From Limnohabitans sp. 2KL-51 (GTDB lineage Bacteria > Pseudomonadota > Gammaproteobacteria > Burkholderiales > Burkholderiaceae_C): DNA of 64,000 nucleotides. The stretch lies in the NCBI RefSeq assembly GCF_003063645.1, contig NZ_NESJ01000013.1, positions 62,001 to 126,000 on the forward strand, written 5' to 3'. Positions 54,634 through 63,404 of the stretch are shown one piece after another; position 1 is the first letter of the stretch; every line of letters starts with the position of its first letter. The notes beneath the pieces were generated by a model that was not told where the DNA came from, searched no databases, and saw nothing but the letters and a program-made list of their open reading frames with translations. The position numbers and the translations under genes are program-made.

Positions 54634-54864
54634 GGGCTGGCCAAATCATAGGAGCTTGGGCTTGATAAAACCGCAACCCAATGAAAAGGCAGTGGATTTG
54701 ACGCCTGAAGTGAGAGCAATTGTGAGCTTTCACGGCGTCGATACAACAACAGGCCGGACCTTTGTGAGGATCTGTGCGCTTCTATGAATTTTGGTGTGAA
54801 AACCCACAGGGCAAAGGGTTAGATTCCAGTCCACCTTGTGCTTATTTTTTTCAGGACTGACACC

Positions 54865-55146
54865 ATGGCTACTTTTCAACAATTGCAACAACAAAAAGCC
54901 GAACTGGATTTGAAAATTGCCCAGTCAATGGACGCGGCCAGAAGAATGGCCGCCGAGTTGGAGCAAGCCCAAATACGCCACGAAGAAATTGAAGCAGGCA
55001 CGGCACAAATCATGTCGCTCATGGAGAAGTACAACCTGAGCAAGGAAGATCTTTTCCCGGGTTCGTCTCCCTCCAAGGTGACGAACTTGCCACTGAAAGA
55101 AGCCAAAACCTTGGCTGAAATGCGCCAGTATTTCAACCGCCGCTGA
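54865..55146 (+). CDS. H-NS-like protein lacking the DNA-binding domain
   Basis: 93 residues. The N-terminal coiled-coil region ATFQQLQQQKAELDLKIAQS and the segment MSLMEKYNLSKEDLFPG resemble the oligomerisation half of Burkholderiales H-NS proteins. The C-terminal DNA-binding motif (YRDPxTGxTWSGRGRxPxW) is absent; the protein ends LAEMRQYFNRR. No frameshift extending it was seen before the stop at 55146. It could modulate full-length H-NS by mixed oligomers, or be an unrelated coiled-coil protein. The ATG at 54865 is preferred over 54838 on similarity. Confidence 0.6.
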   Translation: MATFQQLQQQKAELDLKIAQSMDAARRMAAELEQAQIRHEEIEAGTAQIMSLMEKYNLSKEDLFPGSSPSKVTNLPLKEAKTLAEMRQYFNRR

Positions 55147-55199
55147 TCAAACCATGGACATCGTTCAGCATTTCGCCCATGTCCACAGCCTGGCAGCCT

Positions 55200-56972
55200 T
55201 CAGAATCGGGCACCCGCGACCAGACTCACATGGTCGCGGTCGATCCGCAGGTTGTATCGGCCACCGCTGAAGCGGTGGTACTGAAGATCGCCAAAATAAC
55301 GCCGCCCAAACTCCGCGCGCAAGGCAGGGCGCAGCAGGGTTCGACCTTCTGAGTAAAGACCGTCGTAAGAGTAGCCTCTGACATCCCGGGCCCACAACAA
55401 AGAAGGCGTCCAGGTGATGCCCGAACCGGCCGGGGCATATCGGGCCGAAGCCAGCATCCTCAGACCCCAAGCGCTCGATGAAATGTAGCCATCACTGGTG
55501 CAGGTCTTGCCGGGCACGGTGTCCACACAGGCGGGGCCCCCGGTGTAGGCTGCCCCGTTGTAGCCCACGGGTCGGCCGTAACGCAACACCGCGGAATCTG
55601 GCAGACCTCGCACCTGGCTGACGCCGACTTCGGCCAGCAAGCTGATGCGCTCTGCGCCCAGGGTTTTTGGAAACACCGTGTTCACGCCCAAGCTGCCCGT
55701 GGTCACGGCAAAGCGGTCATACGCGTCAAAGCTGGCGCCCACAGGCAAAGAGTTGATGCCTTTGTTCAGCGCCAGCACCGAGGCTGGGCTGCGGGAGGCA
55801 AAGCTGGACAGCACGTCAAAAGCGTTCAAGGTGATGGGTTGATGCGGCCGGTAAGCCACTTCGCCCAACAGGCGCGTGGTCGGCGTCAGCTTTTTGATGA
55901 AACTCAAGCCCATCAAAGACACATCTTCAGGATAGACCATGGCGTAGCTGACCGAGCGCACACCCGGTGTGAGGGCGTTGATGGTCAAGCGCAAGCTGGG
56001 GTTGGCGCTGTGCGTGTTCATGGCAAAGAATTTGACATCGGCATCCCAGGGCTCGGCCTTGTAGCCCACCAAAATGCCATAAGCGCCTGTACTTGCTGCC
56101 TTCACATCGGCATTGCGGTTCAAATAGGCGCCACTGGCCAGCAGGCTTTGCTCGGACGCGCCGGCCAAGGCCGCGAATTCGCAGCCCTGTGGCGCAAACG
56201 ACTGCACGTCGAAAAAGGTGCCGCAACCGGGCAAGACCGCGCTGCGCGACTCGTAGGCCGCAAAGCCCTCCAGACGCCACAGGCTGCTCGGCGCCCATTG
56301 GGCGCTCACCATGCCCACGGGCAAGCGACTCTCCGAAGGCAAAGCCCCTGGCCGCAGCATGGAGGCCACATCGGCGGGGTTGATGGCCGCATTCACGCCG
56401 CCCATGCCCAACAGTGGCCCACCCCACGCAAGCACTTGGCGGCCCAGACGCAGTTTGAGTGGTGTGTCAGCGCCTGCATCGACCTGCCCGTACACGAAGA
56501 CTTCATGTAAATCAAGGTTGCCGAACCGGGCGCTGGGCGCAAACCCCTTGTCACTCAACGGCTGGTTGGGCTGAAAGCCGTTGGGATAATTGCCATAGGC
56601 CGCATTTTTCTCGCCCAAAGCAAAATCGTGCCAAGCTCTGCCACGCACAAAGAGGCCCATGTTGTCTTTTTTCAAGTCCAGGTCCCACACGAGCTTGAGC
56701 ACGTTGGAAATGGGCTGGCCTTTGGCAAAGTTCAAATTCGACCCGCCGGTCTGGCCCTGCAAGTGGCCCTTGGGCGTGCCGGGCACAACCCTGGAGGGCC
56801 AATCGGCATAAGCGTCCGGACTGGGCGATTCGGTGCGGATTTGCGTGCCCCAAGTGACCGCGCCATGGAACTTGGCCTCAACACCCTCACCCAACTGGAT
56901 GTCGATGGCAGCAGCCTGAAAACAAGCCGCAGCCATGGCCGAGAAACCCAGCGCGCTTCTTGTTGTATTCAC
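55200..56972 (-). CDS. DUF1302 family outer-membrane protein
   Basis: 590 residues from the GTG at 56972, which has AAGGAA 8 bases upstream and begins a signal peptide (NTTRSALGFSAMAAACFQAA, cleavage near AAA). The body matches DUF1302 (VEAKFHGAVTWGTQIRTESP; LRLGRQVLAWGGPLLGMGGV, NAAINPADVASMLRPGA) and ends with phenylalanine, the usual last residue of outer-membrane beta barrels. DUF1302 genes normally sit beside DUF1329 genes and have been linked to hydrophobic compound uptake; no DUF1329 gene is here. It is divergent from the Hsp70-like gene. Confidence 0.88.
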   Translation of the reverse strand: MNTTRSALGFSAMAAACFQAAAIDIQLGEGVEAKFHGAVTWGTQIRTESPSPDAYADWPSRVVPGTPKGHLQGQTGGSNLNFAKGQPISNVLKLVWDLDLKKDNMGLFVRGRAWHDFALGEKNAAYGNYPNGFQPNQPLSDKGFAPSARFGNLDLHEVFVYGQVDAGADTPLKLRLGRQVLAWGGPLLGMGGVNAAINPADVASMLRPGALPSESRLPVGMVSAQWAPSSLWRLEGFAAYESRSAVLPGCGTFFDVQSFAPQGCEFAALAGASEQSLLASGAYLNRNADVKAASTGAYGILVGYKAEPWDADVKFFAMNTHSANPSLRLTINALTPGVRSVSYAMVYPEDVSLMGLSFIKKLTPTTRLLGEVAYRPHQPITLNAFDVLSSFASRSPASVLALNKGINSLPVGASFDAYDRFAVTTGSLGVNTVFPKTLGAERISLLAEVGVSQVRGLPDSAVLRYGRPVGYNGAAYTGGPACVDTVPGKTCTSDGYISSSAWGLRMLASARYAPAGSGITWTPSLLWARDVRGYSYDGLYSEGRTLLRPALRAEFGRRYFGDLQYHRFSGGRYNLRIDRDHVSLVAGARF

Positions 56973-57258
56973 TTGGATATTCCTTGCTGTCAATCGGGTG
57001 GGCCCTGTCACTGAGCCCCATTATTGGCCGCAACGTTGTTTGGTACTACGTCTACCCGATCACGGGACTGGTATTTTTGACATTTTTAATGATTATTGAC
57101 CCTTCTTCAGTGCGGTGGCGCATGCGCACGCTTTCATCTCTGCGATTGAAGGGACATTCACGCACTTGGTGGCAAAATGCCCGGTCCATAAAACATGCCG
57201 ACTCAAGGCATGCGTCCCACGCCCGGGCTTCAGCCCTTCTGATTGACAGCCCCCATTC

Positions 57259-58512
57259 ATGATGTCCTCCCCCGTCGGCACACTCGGCATCGATTTCGGC
57301 ACCTCAAACTCGGCCATGGCCTGGCTCGACCCCGAGGGCAACGCCCGCCTGATCCCGCTGGAAAGTGAGGCCATGGCCATGCCCACGGCCGTGTTCTACA
57401 ACGCCGAAGACAGCAGCACCCACTTTGGGCGGGATGCTCTCAAACACTATCTGGAAGGCACCGAGGGGCGTTTGATGCGTTCGCTGAAAAGCCTGCTGGG
57501 CAGCCCTTTGCTGCTGGAGACCACACAAATCGGGCATCAGCAGATCAGTTTTCAGGACATCATCGGCACCTTTTTGGCCACTTTGCGCGAACGCGCTGCG
57601 CTGCACTTGGGCAGCGCACCGCGCCGCGTGGTCATGGGCAGGCCCGTGCACTTTGTGGACGATGACCCTGAGCGCGATGCGCAGGCCGAAGCCTCGCTGC
57701 GCCAAGCCGTGGAGTCGGTGGGTTTTGACGAGGTGTCATTTCAGCTGGAGCCGATTGCGGCCGCGTTGGACTACGAACAACGCCTGACAAAAGAAAGCAC
57801 TGTACTGGTGGTGGACTTGGGCGGTGGTACGTCGGACTTTACGGTGGTGCGCCTGGGGCCAGATCGAAGGCAACAAGCCGATCGCAGTGCGGACATTTTG
57901 GCCACCTCGGGTGTGCACATTGGTGGCACTGATTACGACCGGCAACTGAACCTGGCGCAGGTCATGCCGCTGCTGGGCTACAGGCACTTGGGGCCCGAGC
58001 AGCGCGAGGTGCCTAGCCGCGTGTTTTTTGATCTGGCCACATGGCACCTGATTCACTGGCAATACCAACCCAGAGCCATCGCCCACGCCAAAACCCTGCT
58101 CAGCAATTACAGCAACCCGCGCCTGCACGAGCGCCTGATGCAGGTCCTGAGCGAGCGCCACGGTCACCTGATGGCGCACGAAGTGGAGCAGGCCAAGATC
58201 CGCTGCTCCGTGCAGTTGACGGACACATCGATGAACTTGGCCGTGATCGAAAAAAACCTGCAAGTGGGTTTGGGCCTGGAAGACATGCAGCTGCACTTGC
58301 GCGAGCTGCTAACGCGCACCGTGGCCTGTGCGCGTGAATGCGTGCGGCGGGCGGGCCTGACCGATGCGTCTTTGGATGCCATCTACCTCACGGGCGGCTC
58401 GTCGGCCTTGCGCACCTTACAACACGCCTTGCAAGCCGAGTTTGTCGGCGTGCCCTTGGTCGAGGGCGACTTGTTTGGGGGCGTCGCACTGGGTCTGGCC
58501 TACCACCGCTGA
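57259..58512 (+). CDS. Hsp70-like protein (YegD type)
   Basis: 417 residues. Only the actin-like ATPase domain of Hsp70 is present: phosphate 1 motif LGIDFGTSNSAMAW (9-22), phosphate 2 motif LVVDLGGGTSDFTVV and adenosine motif IYLTGGSSALRTLQHAL. The substrate-binding domain of DnaK is missing, as in E. coli YegD. LATWHLIHWQYQPRAIAHAK is typical of this branch. A chaperone or regulatory role is assumed. Starts at 57259 or 57262 are equivalent. Confidence 0.92.
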   Translation: MMSSPVGTLGIDFGTSNSAMAWLDPEGNARLIPLESEAMAMPTAVFYNAEDSSTHFGRDALKHYLEGTEGRLMRSLKSLLGSPLLLETTQIGHQQISFQDIIGTFLATLRERAALHLGSAPRRVVMGRPVHFVDDDPERDAQAEASLRQAVESVGFDEVSFQLEPIAAALDYEQRLTKESTVLVVDLGGGTSDFTVVRLGPDRRQQADRSADILATSGVHIGGTDYDRQLNLAQVMPLLGYRHLGPEQREVPSRVFFDLATWHLIHWQYQPRAIAHAKTLLSNYSNPRLHERLMQVLSERHGHLMAHEVEQAKIRCSVQLTDTSMNLAVIEKNLQVGLGLEDMQLHLRELLTRTVACARECVRRAGLTDASLDAIYLTGGSSALRTLQHALQAEFVGVPLVEGDLFGGVALGLAYHR

Positions 58513-58531
58513 GCAGCCCAAACCTCCCCTC

Positions 58532-58566
58532 GTAGGTCGGGCCTTTATGGTCCGACAGCCACCTAC
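58532..58566. repeat. REP-type palindrome, GTAGGTCGG family, copy B
   Basis: GTAGGT and ACCTAC form the outer arms; GTCGGGCC and GGTCCGAC pair inside around TTTAT. It lies just after the Hsp70-like gene and could also act as a transcription barrier between convergent genes. It shares GTAGGTCGG with copy A at 46132. Confidence 0.7.
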
Positions 58567-58684
58567 AAAACCCCCTTAGCCTTCCTTGCCATTCATGGGC
58601 GGTCCCCTCTTGGGTAGCAGATGGTCCGGTGCGGGACCTTATGGGTTCAAGCCTGAGACACTCGTACTATGGGCGCCTGCCCGA

Positions 58685-59884
58685 TCACGTCTTTTGCAGA
58701 TAAACATAGGCGCCCATGAGTGGGTTGGCCTGGTCCAGCCGCAAAGGTGCGCGGTACAAGCGGGCCCATTGCCAGCCGTGCTGAGCAGCCAGCCCTTGCA
58801 GATAAGTCAGGTCGTGCGCATAACGCAGCGTGCTGTGCAACTGCACGGCCAGGCCAGGATCTGCCTCTTCCACGGTGAAAGCCAACCAGCCACCCGGCCG
58901 CATTCGGGGGCCCAGGGCCTCAAAAACCGCCTCCAGATGCCCCACGTAGATGAACACATCGGCCGCCAGCACCAGGTCAACCCGCTCGGTGCCTTGCTTC
59001 AAAAAATCGACCAACTCCTGGGCGTGCAGGCTGTCGTAAACCCCCAGCGCACGGGCTTTGTCCAGCATGGCCGAAGACAGGTCCACCCCAATCAAGTGCT
59101 CGGCACGCGGACGTACCAAGTGGCCACACAAACCAGTGCCACAACCCAAATCCCAAACCCGTTCAAACCGCGTGTCCGGTGGGATGGGCAGTTGCTCCAA
59201 CAACACACGGTGGCCCTGGTAGCCCAGCTGGCCCACCAGGTGTGCCTCAAAGTCGTTGGCGTACTGGTCAAACAGGGTTGCCACATAAGCCGCAGGCGCA
59301 TTCACCACGGGCTGCTCCGGGCTCAGGGCAGCCAGGTAATAGCGGTGCAGCTCGGGGTCGGCCCCCAGCTGCATCGCCCGCTGGTAACCCGCTTTCGCCT
59401 GCACGGTCTGGCCCATGTCACGCTGCACATGGGCCAGCTGGCTCCAGGCTTCGGTCAACTCGGGCTCATGCGCCAAGGCCTGCTCAAAGACTTGCACGGC
59501 TTGCGGCAATCGCCCTTGATGCGCCAAACACTGGCCCCAGCGCAAACAAAATTCAGCTCCGTCGGCGCCCAAGGCATGGGCTTGCTCATGGCAATGCAAG
59601 GCTTGCGGCCAGTTGCCCAAGGCCATTTGCGTCACGCCCCAGGCCTTCCAGGCATCGGTTTGCGAGCCGTCTGCTTCTATGGCTTGGCGCAGGCACTCGT
59701 CGGCCCGCTCAAAGCGGCCCAGCTGCACGCAGCTGACACCCAGGTTCATGAGCACTGAGGACCTGCCCGGCGCGTGCCGCAAAGCTTGTTCAAAAAACTC
59801 GCAGGCCGCCTCGAAGTCGTGGCGTTCAAACTGTTCGATGCCAGCCACAAAGGCTTGGCGAGCTTGTTCGAGTGAAGGGTCCAT
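58685..59884 (-). CDS. TPR-repeat class I SAM-dependent methyltransferase
   Basis: 399 residues. About six tetratricopeptide repeats (residues 1-180; for example FEAACEFFEQALRHAPGRSS) are followed by a class I methyltransferase domain: VWDLGCGTGLCGHLV is the SAM-binding motif I, LIGVDLSSAMLDKARALGVY motif II, and DLVLAADVFIYVGHLE the later strand. The TPR part probably recruits a protein target. The ATG at 59884 is chosen as the first that opens the TPR region. It is divergent from the MFS gene 93 bases away. Confidence 0.9.
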   Translation of the reverse strand: MDPSLEQARQAFVAGIEQFERHDFEAACEFFEQALRHAPGRSSVLMNLGVSCVQLGRFERADECLRQAIEADGSQTDAWKAWGVTQMALGNWPQALHCHEQAHALGADGAEFCLRWGQCLAHQGRLPQAVQVFEQALAHEPELTEAWSQLAHVQRDMGQTVQAKAGYQRAMQLGADPELHRYYLAALSPEQPVVNAPAAYVATLFDQYANDFEAHLVGQLGYQGHRVLLEQLPIPPDTRFERVWDLGCGTGLCGHLVRPRAEHLIGVDLSSAMLDKARALGVYDSLHAQELVDFLKQGTERVDLVLAADVFIYVGHLEAVFEALGPRMRPGGWLAFTVEEADPGLAVQLHSTLRYAHDLTYLQGLAAQHGWQWARLYRAPLRLDQANPLMGAYVYLQKT

Positions 59885-59977
59885 GATCGCCAGTGTGACA
59901 CAGGCTTTGTGACCCCAAGGGTGCGCCCATCCAGCGCAAGGCACAATGCTTTGCAACATGCGAACACCGGAGACTCC

Positions 59978-61162
59978 ATGAAAGAAACCCCTTACGCCTG
60001 GGTGGTGGTTTGGGCCACTTTTGTGTGCCTGGCCTTGATCTTTGGGGTGTCGTATTCGTTCGCGGCTTTTTTTGAGTCGTTTGCGATTGAGTTTTCGGCC
60101 CAACGGGCCGATGTATCCTGGATCTTTGGCCTCTCGGGCTTTGTCTACTTTGTGATGGGGGCTGGCGGCGGCATGCTGGCCGACCGCTTTGGGCCGCGCA
60201 TCGTGTGCTCGGCGGGCATGGCACTCATTGCGCTGGGCTTGTTGGCCACCAGTTGGGCCACCTCTTTGCTCACGGTATACGTGAGCTACGGCTTGTTGGT
60301 CGGATTGGGCATTGCGCTGGTCTACACCCCGTCCATTGCCAGCGTGCAGCCTTGGTTCACTACCCGGCGCGGGCTGGCCGGGGGCATTGCCAGCTCGGGT
60401 GTGGGCGCGGGCACCTTGCTGGTGCCGGTGTTGGTGGCCATGGCGATTGGCCCCATGCCCTGGCGAGAGGCGATGCAGGTGCTGGCGCTGGGTGTGTTGG
60501 TGTTGGGTTTGTTGGCGGCTGCTTTGCTGCGGCGCGCACCGGCCGCTCCGTCCAGCGGATCAGGCGGATCTGCCACGGGCCTGACTTTGCGTGAAACCTT
60601 GCGCAGCCCGACCTTTCGCTGGCTGTACCTGGCCACGGTGCTGGCTTCGCCCGTGATGTTCATCCCGTTCGCGCACGTGTCGGCCTCGGCGCGAGATCTG
60701 GGTCTGGGTGAAGCGTTTGCGGTGGGCCTGGTGGGCTTGATTGGCGTGGGCAGTCTGGTCGGGCGCTTTGCCATTGGCCTGCTGGCCGACCGTCTGGGCC
60801 GGGCTCAAACACTGGTGCTGATGCAGCTGTCCATGGGCGCATCTTATGTGCTGTGGGGTGCGGCAGGCGGGCAGTTTTTGTTGATGATTTTTGCGCTGTG
60901 GTTTGGCCTGAGTTATGGCAGCATCGTGTCGCTTTTGCCGGCCATTTGCATGGATTACTTTGGCGGCAGATCGGTGGCCAGCGTGGTGGGCACGCTCTAC
61001 AGCGGCGCGGCTTTTGGCAACTTGTTGGGCCCGGTGCTGGCCGGCGCGGTGTTTGACCACAGCGGCCACTACCTGGGCGTGATGGCGGTGTGCGGGGTAC
61101 TGTCACTGTGCGCCACCTGGGCCTCAAGGCAGATGAAGCGCAGTGGGCAGGTGACGTATTGA
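59978..61162 (+). CDS. MFS transporter, monocarboxylate/oxalate-formate type
   Basis: 394 residues with 12 predicted membrane helices. The MFS loop 2-3 motif appears as GGMLADRFGPRIV (about 67-79) and again in the second half as GLLADRLGRAQ. The OxlT/MCT-like N terminus YAWVVVWATFVCLALIFGVS and GLGIALVYTPSIASVQPWF fit carboxylate carriers. The ATG at 59978 gives a short cytoplasmic N terminus. No enzyme gene adjoins it, so the substrate is not indicated. Confidence 0.9.
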   Translation: MKETPYAWVVVWATFVCLALIFGVSYSFAAFFESFAIEFSAQRADVSWIFGLSGFVYFVMGAGGGMLADRFGPRIVCSAGMALIALGLLATSWATSLLTVYVSYGLLVGLGIALVYTPSIASVQPWFTTRRGLAGGIASSGVGAGTLLVPVLVAMAIGPMPWREAMQVLALGVLVLGLLAAALLRRAPAAPSSGSGGSATGLTLRETLRSPTFRWLYLATVLASPVMFIPFAHVSASARDLGLGEAFAVGLVGLIGVGSLVGRFAIGLLADRLGRAQTLVLMQLSMGASYVLWGAAGGQFLLMIFALWFGLSYGSIVSLLPAICMDYFGGRSVASVVGTLYSGAAFGNLLGPVLAGAVFDHSGHYLGVMAVCGVLSLCATWASRQMKRSGQVTY

Positions 61163-61212
61163 ACTTGACCCCTATGAAGATGACAGGTTCGGTACTTGGC
61201 TTGATGGTTTTG

Positions 61213-61284
61213 TGGGAGCCCACCCCTGTGGGCGATGGCTTGTGGGGCGTGTTCCACGCCCATCGCCCACGGGGTGGGCTCCTA
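61213..61284. repeat. REP-type palindrome, GGAGCCCACCC family, copy 1
   Basis: Arms 61215-61238 and 61260-61282 (GGAGCCCACCCC...GGGCGATGG) are complementary with a single inserted T, around a small GC-rich hairpin. Single or paired copies of the same unit occur at 61828 and 63273. It lies between the MFS gene and the CoA-binding protein gene. Confidence 0.85.
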
Positions 61285-61351
61285 GAAAGAACTTGCGCCG
61301 CTTAAGCTGAAGACTCCAACAGAACGACGCCGAAGAGACAGAAGGACTTTC

Positions 61352-61819
61352 ATGCACAACGATTTACACGCGCTCAGGCGCATCCTCAAAACGTGCACCA
61401 CCATCGCCGTGGTGGGCCTGTCAGCCGAATGGCACCGGCCCAGCTACTTCGCGGCCAAGTACATGCAGTCGCACGGCTTTCGCATCGTGCCTGTTAACCC
61501 GCGCTATGCGGGCACACAGGTGTTGGGCGAGACCTGTTATGCCAGCCTGGGCGATATCCCTTTCAAGATCGACATGGTCGATGTGTTTCGCCGCGCCGAA
61601 GATGTGTTGCCCATTGCCGAGCAGGCGGTGCAGATCGGTGCGCGTTGCCTGTGGCAACAGCTGGGCGTGGCCAGCCCCGAAGCCGATGCGCTGGCTCGGC
61701 AAGCCGGGCTGGATTCTGTGAGCAACCGCTGCGTCAAGATCGAACACGCCCGGCTGTTCGGTGGCCTGAACTGGGTGGGCGTGAACACCGGCATCATCTC
61801 GGCGCGGCGCTTGGTGTGA
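61352..61819 (+). CDS. CoA-binding domain protein (YccU-like)
   Basis: 155 residues. The CoA_binding_2 Rossmann fold is seen in TIAVVGLSAEWHRPSYFAAK (17-36), FRIVPVNPRYAG and SLGDIPFKIDMVDVFRRAED; LWQQLGVASPEA follows. The family resembles the CoA-binding domain of succinyl-CoA synthetase and lacks catalytic residues. The role is unknown. REP palindromes flank the gene on both sides. Confidence 0.9.
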   Translation: MHNDLHALRRILKTCTTIAVVGLSAEWHRPSYFAAKYMQSHGFRIVPVNPRYAGTQVLGETCYASLGDIPFKIDMVDVFRRAEDVLPIAEQAVQIGARCLWQQLGVASPEADALARQAGLDSVSNRCVKIEHARLFGGLNWVGVNTGIISARRLV

Positions 61820-61827
61820 GGCCAGTG

Positions 61828-61852
61828 ATCGCCCACGGGGTGGGCTCCTACA
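61828..61852. repeat. REP half-unit, GGAGCCCACCC family, copy 2
   Basis: ATCGCCCACGGGGTGGGCTC followed by CTACA is a single arm of the unit seen in pairs at 61213 and 63273. It lies 8 bases after the CoA-binding gene stop and upstream of metY. Confidence 0.75.
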
Positions 61853-61937
61853 AATACAGGCACGCGTCACGTCCCATGGCCGACATGTTGTCCATGCAAT
61901 TGCAGTTTTTTGAACCGACTTTTTGATATCCACCACC

Positions 61938-63221
61938 ATGACCGACCGCCAATTCCATCCCGAAACTCTGGCCATCCACGCCGGGCAAATTCCCGATGCA
62001 GCCACGGGCGCACGCGCCCTGCCGATTTACCAAACCAGCAGCTTCGTGTTTGACAGCGCCGAGCACGCGGCGTCGCTGTTCAACCTGCAGACCTTTGGCA
62101 ATGTGTATTCGCGCCTGAGCAACCCCACGGTGGCGGTGCTCGAAGAGCGCGTTGCAGCACTCGAGGGCGGGCGTGCTGCCGTGGCCAGTGCCTCGGGCAT
62201 GGCGGCCGAAACCATGGCGCTGATGACCCTCTTGCAATCGGGCGACCATGTGGTGGCGGCCGGGGCTTTGTATGGCGGCTCGGTCACCATGCTGGCCGTG
62301 AGCCTGGCCAAGTTCGGCATCGAAACCACTTTTGTCGATGCGACAAAGCCCGAAGACTTTGCGGCTGCCATGCGGCCCAACACGCGGGCAGTGTATGCCG
62401 AAAGCCTGGGCAACCCGAGCATGGTGGTGCTGGACATCGCGGCCGTGGCCGAGGTGGCCCACGCGCACGGCGTGCCGCTGATCATCGACAACACCGTGCC
62501 CAGCCCGCTGCTGTGCAATCCGCTGGCGCTGGGCGCAGACATCGTGGTGCATTCGGCCACCAAATACCTGGCCGGGCACGGCACCACGCTGGGCGGCGTG
62601 GTGGTGGAGGGCGGCAAATTCCCTTGGGACAACGGCAAGTTTCCCGGTATGACCGAGCCGTCCAAGGGCTACCACGGTGTGAAGTTTTACGAGACCTTTG
62701 GCGACTTTGGCTTTTCCATGCGCTGCCGCATGGAAAGCCTGCGCGTGTTTGGCGCATCGCTCAGCCCCATGAGCGCTTGGCAAATTTTGCAAGGCGTCGA
62801 GACCCTGCCGCTGCGCATGCAAAAGCACTGCGACAACGCGCTGGGCGTGGCGAAGTTTTTGCAGACCGACCCGCGTGTGGCCTGGGTCAATTACCCGGGC
62901 CTGAGCGACCACCCACAACACGCCCTGATGCAGCGCCAGATGCGCGGCGCGTCAGGCTTGCTGTCCTTTGGTGTGAAAGGCGGTTTGGCGCAGGGCGTGA
63001 CGTTCATCGAGTCGGCCCAGTTCATGAGCCATCTGGTCAACATCGGCGACACCCGTACCCTGATCAGTCACCCGGCCAGCACCACGCACCGCCAGCTTGA
63101 CGAAGCACAGCAACTGGCTGCGGGCGTGCCGCCCGACATGGTGCGCATCTCGGTCGGCTTGGAAAACCTGGACGACATCCTGTGGGACATCGACCAGGCG
63201 CTGGACAAGGCCAGCCGCTGA
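61938..63221 (+). CDS. metY: O-acetylhomoserine sulfhydrylase
   Basis: 427 residues of the Cys/Met PLP enzyme family. FHPETLAIHAGQIPDAATGA opens the protein; the PLP lysine is in VVHSATKYLAGHG, and SRLSNPTVAVLEERVAALEG and the tyrosine before it bind cofactor. The loop KFPGMTEPSKGYHG is typical of MetY (about 430 residues) rather than the shorter MetB or MetZ. It makes homocysteine from O-acetylhomoserine and sulfide. No SAM riboswitch is visible upstream. Confidence 0.9.
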   Translation: MTDRQFHPETLAIHAGQIPDAATGARALPIYQTSSFVFDSAEHAASLFNLQTFGNVYSRLSNPTVAVLEERVAALEGGRAAVASASGMAAETMALMTLLQSGDHVVAAGALYGGSVTMLAVSLAKFGIETTFVDATKPEDFAAAMRPNTRAVYAESLGNPSMVVLDIAAVAEVAHAHGVPLIIDNTVPSPLLCNPLALGADIVVHSATKYLAGHGTTLGGVVVEGGKFPWDNGKFPGMTEPSKGYHGVKFYETFGDFGFSMRCRMESLRVFGASLSPMSAWQILQGVETLPLRMQKHCDNALGVAKFLQTDPRVAWVNYPGLSDHPQHALMQRQMRGASGLLSFGVKGGLAQGVTFIESAQFMSHLVNIGDTRTLISHPASTTHRQLDEAQQLAAGVPPDMVRISVGLENLDDILWDIDQALDKASR

Positions 63222-63272
63222 GTCGATGCCGTGGCGCATGGGCCAAGACCGTCACGGCGCGTGCCGAGCCCT

Positions 63273-63339
63273 ATCGCCCACAGGGTGGGCTCCTACAAAA
63301 AACGGGCACCTCCCTGTAGGCGTCCACCCTGTGGGCGAT
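63273..63339. repeat. REP-type palindrome, GGAGCCCACCC family, copy 3
   Basis: Two 25-base arms (63273-63297 and 63315-63339) are complementary except for two positions and enclose 17 bases. The unit TGTAGGAGCCCACCC...GGGCGAT is that of 61213 and 61828. It lies between the convergent metY and EamA genes. Confidence 0.85.
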
Positions 63340-63404
63340 GGCTTGTGCGCCCAGATCGATGCGCACATTGACAACTCAAGCGCACCACACAATTAAGGCG
63401 CAGA

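Noticed and set aside
61820..61937. SAM riboswitch in front of metY or metH
   Set aside because: Neither leader shows the conserved cores of known SAM riboswitch classes; the metY leader is mostly a REP arm.
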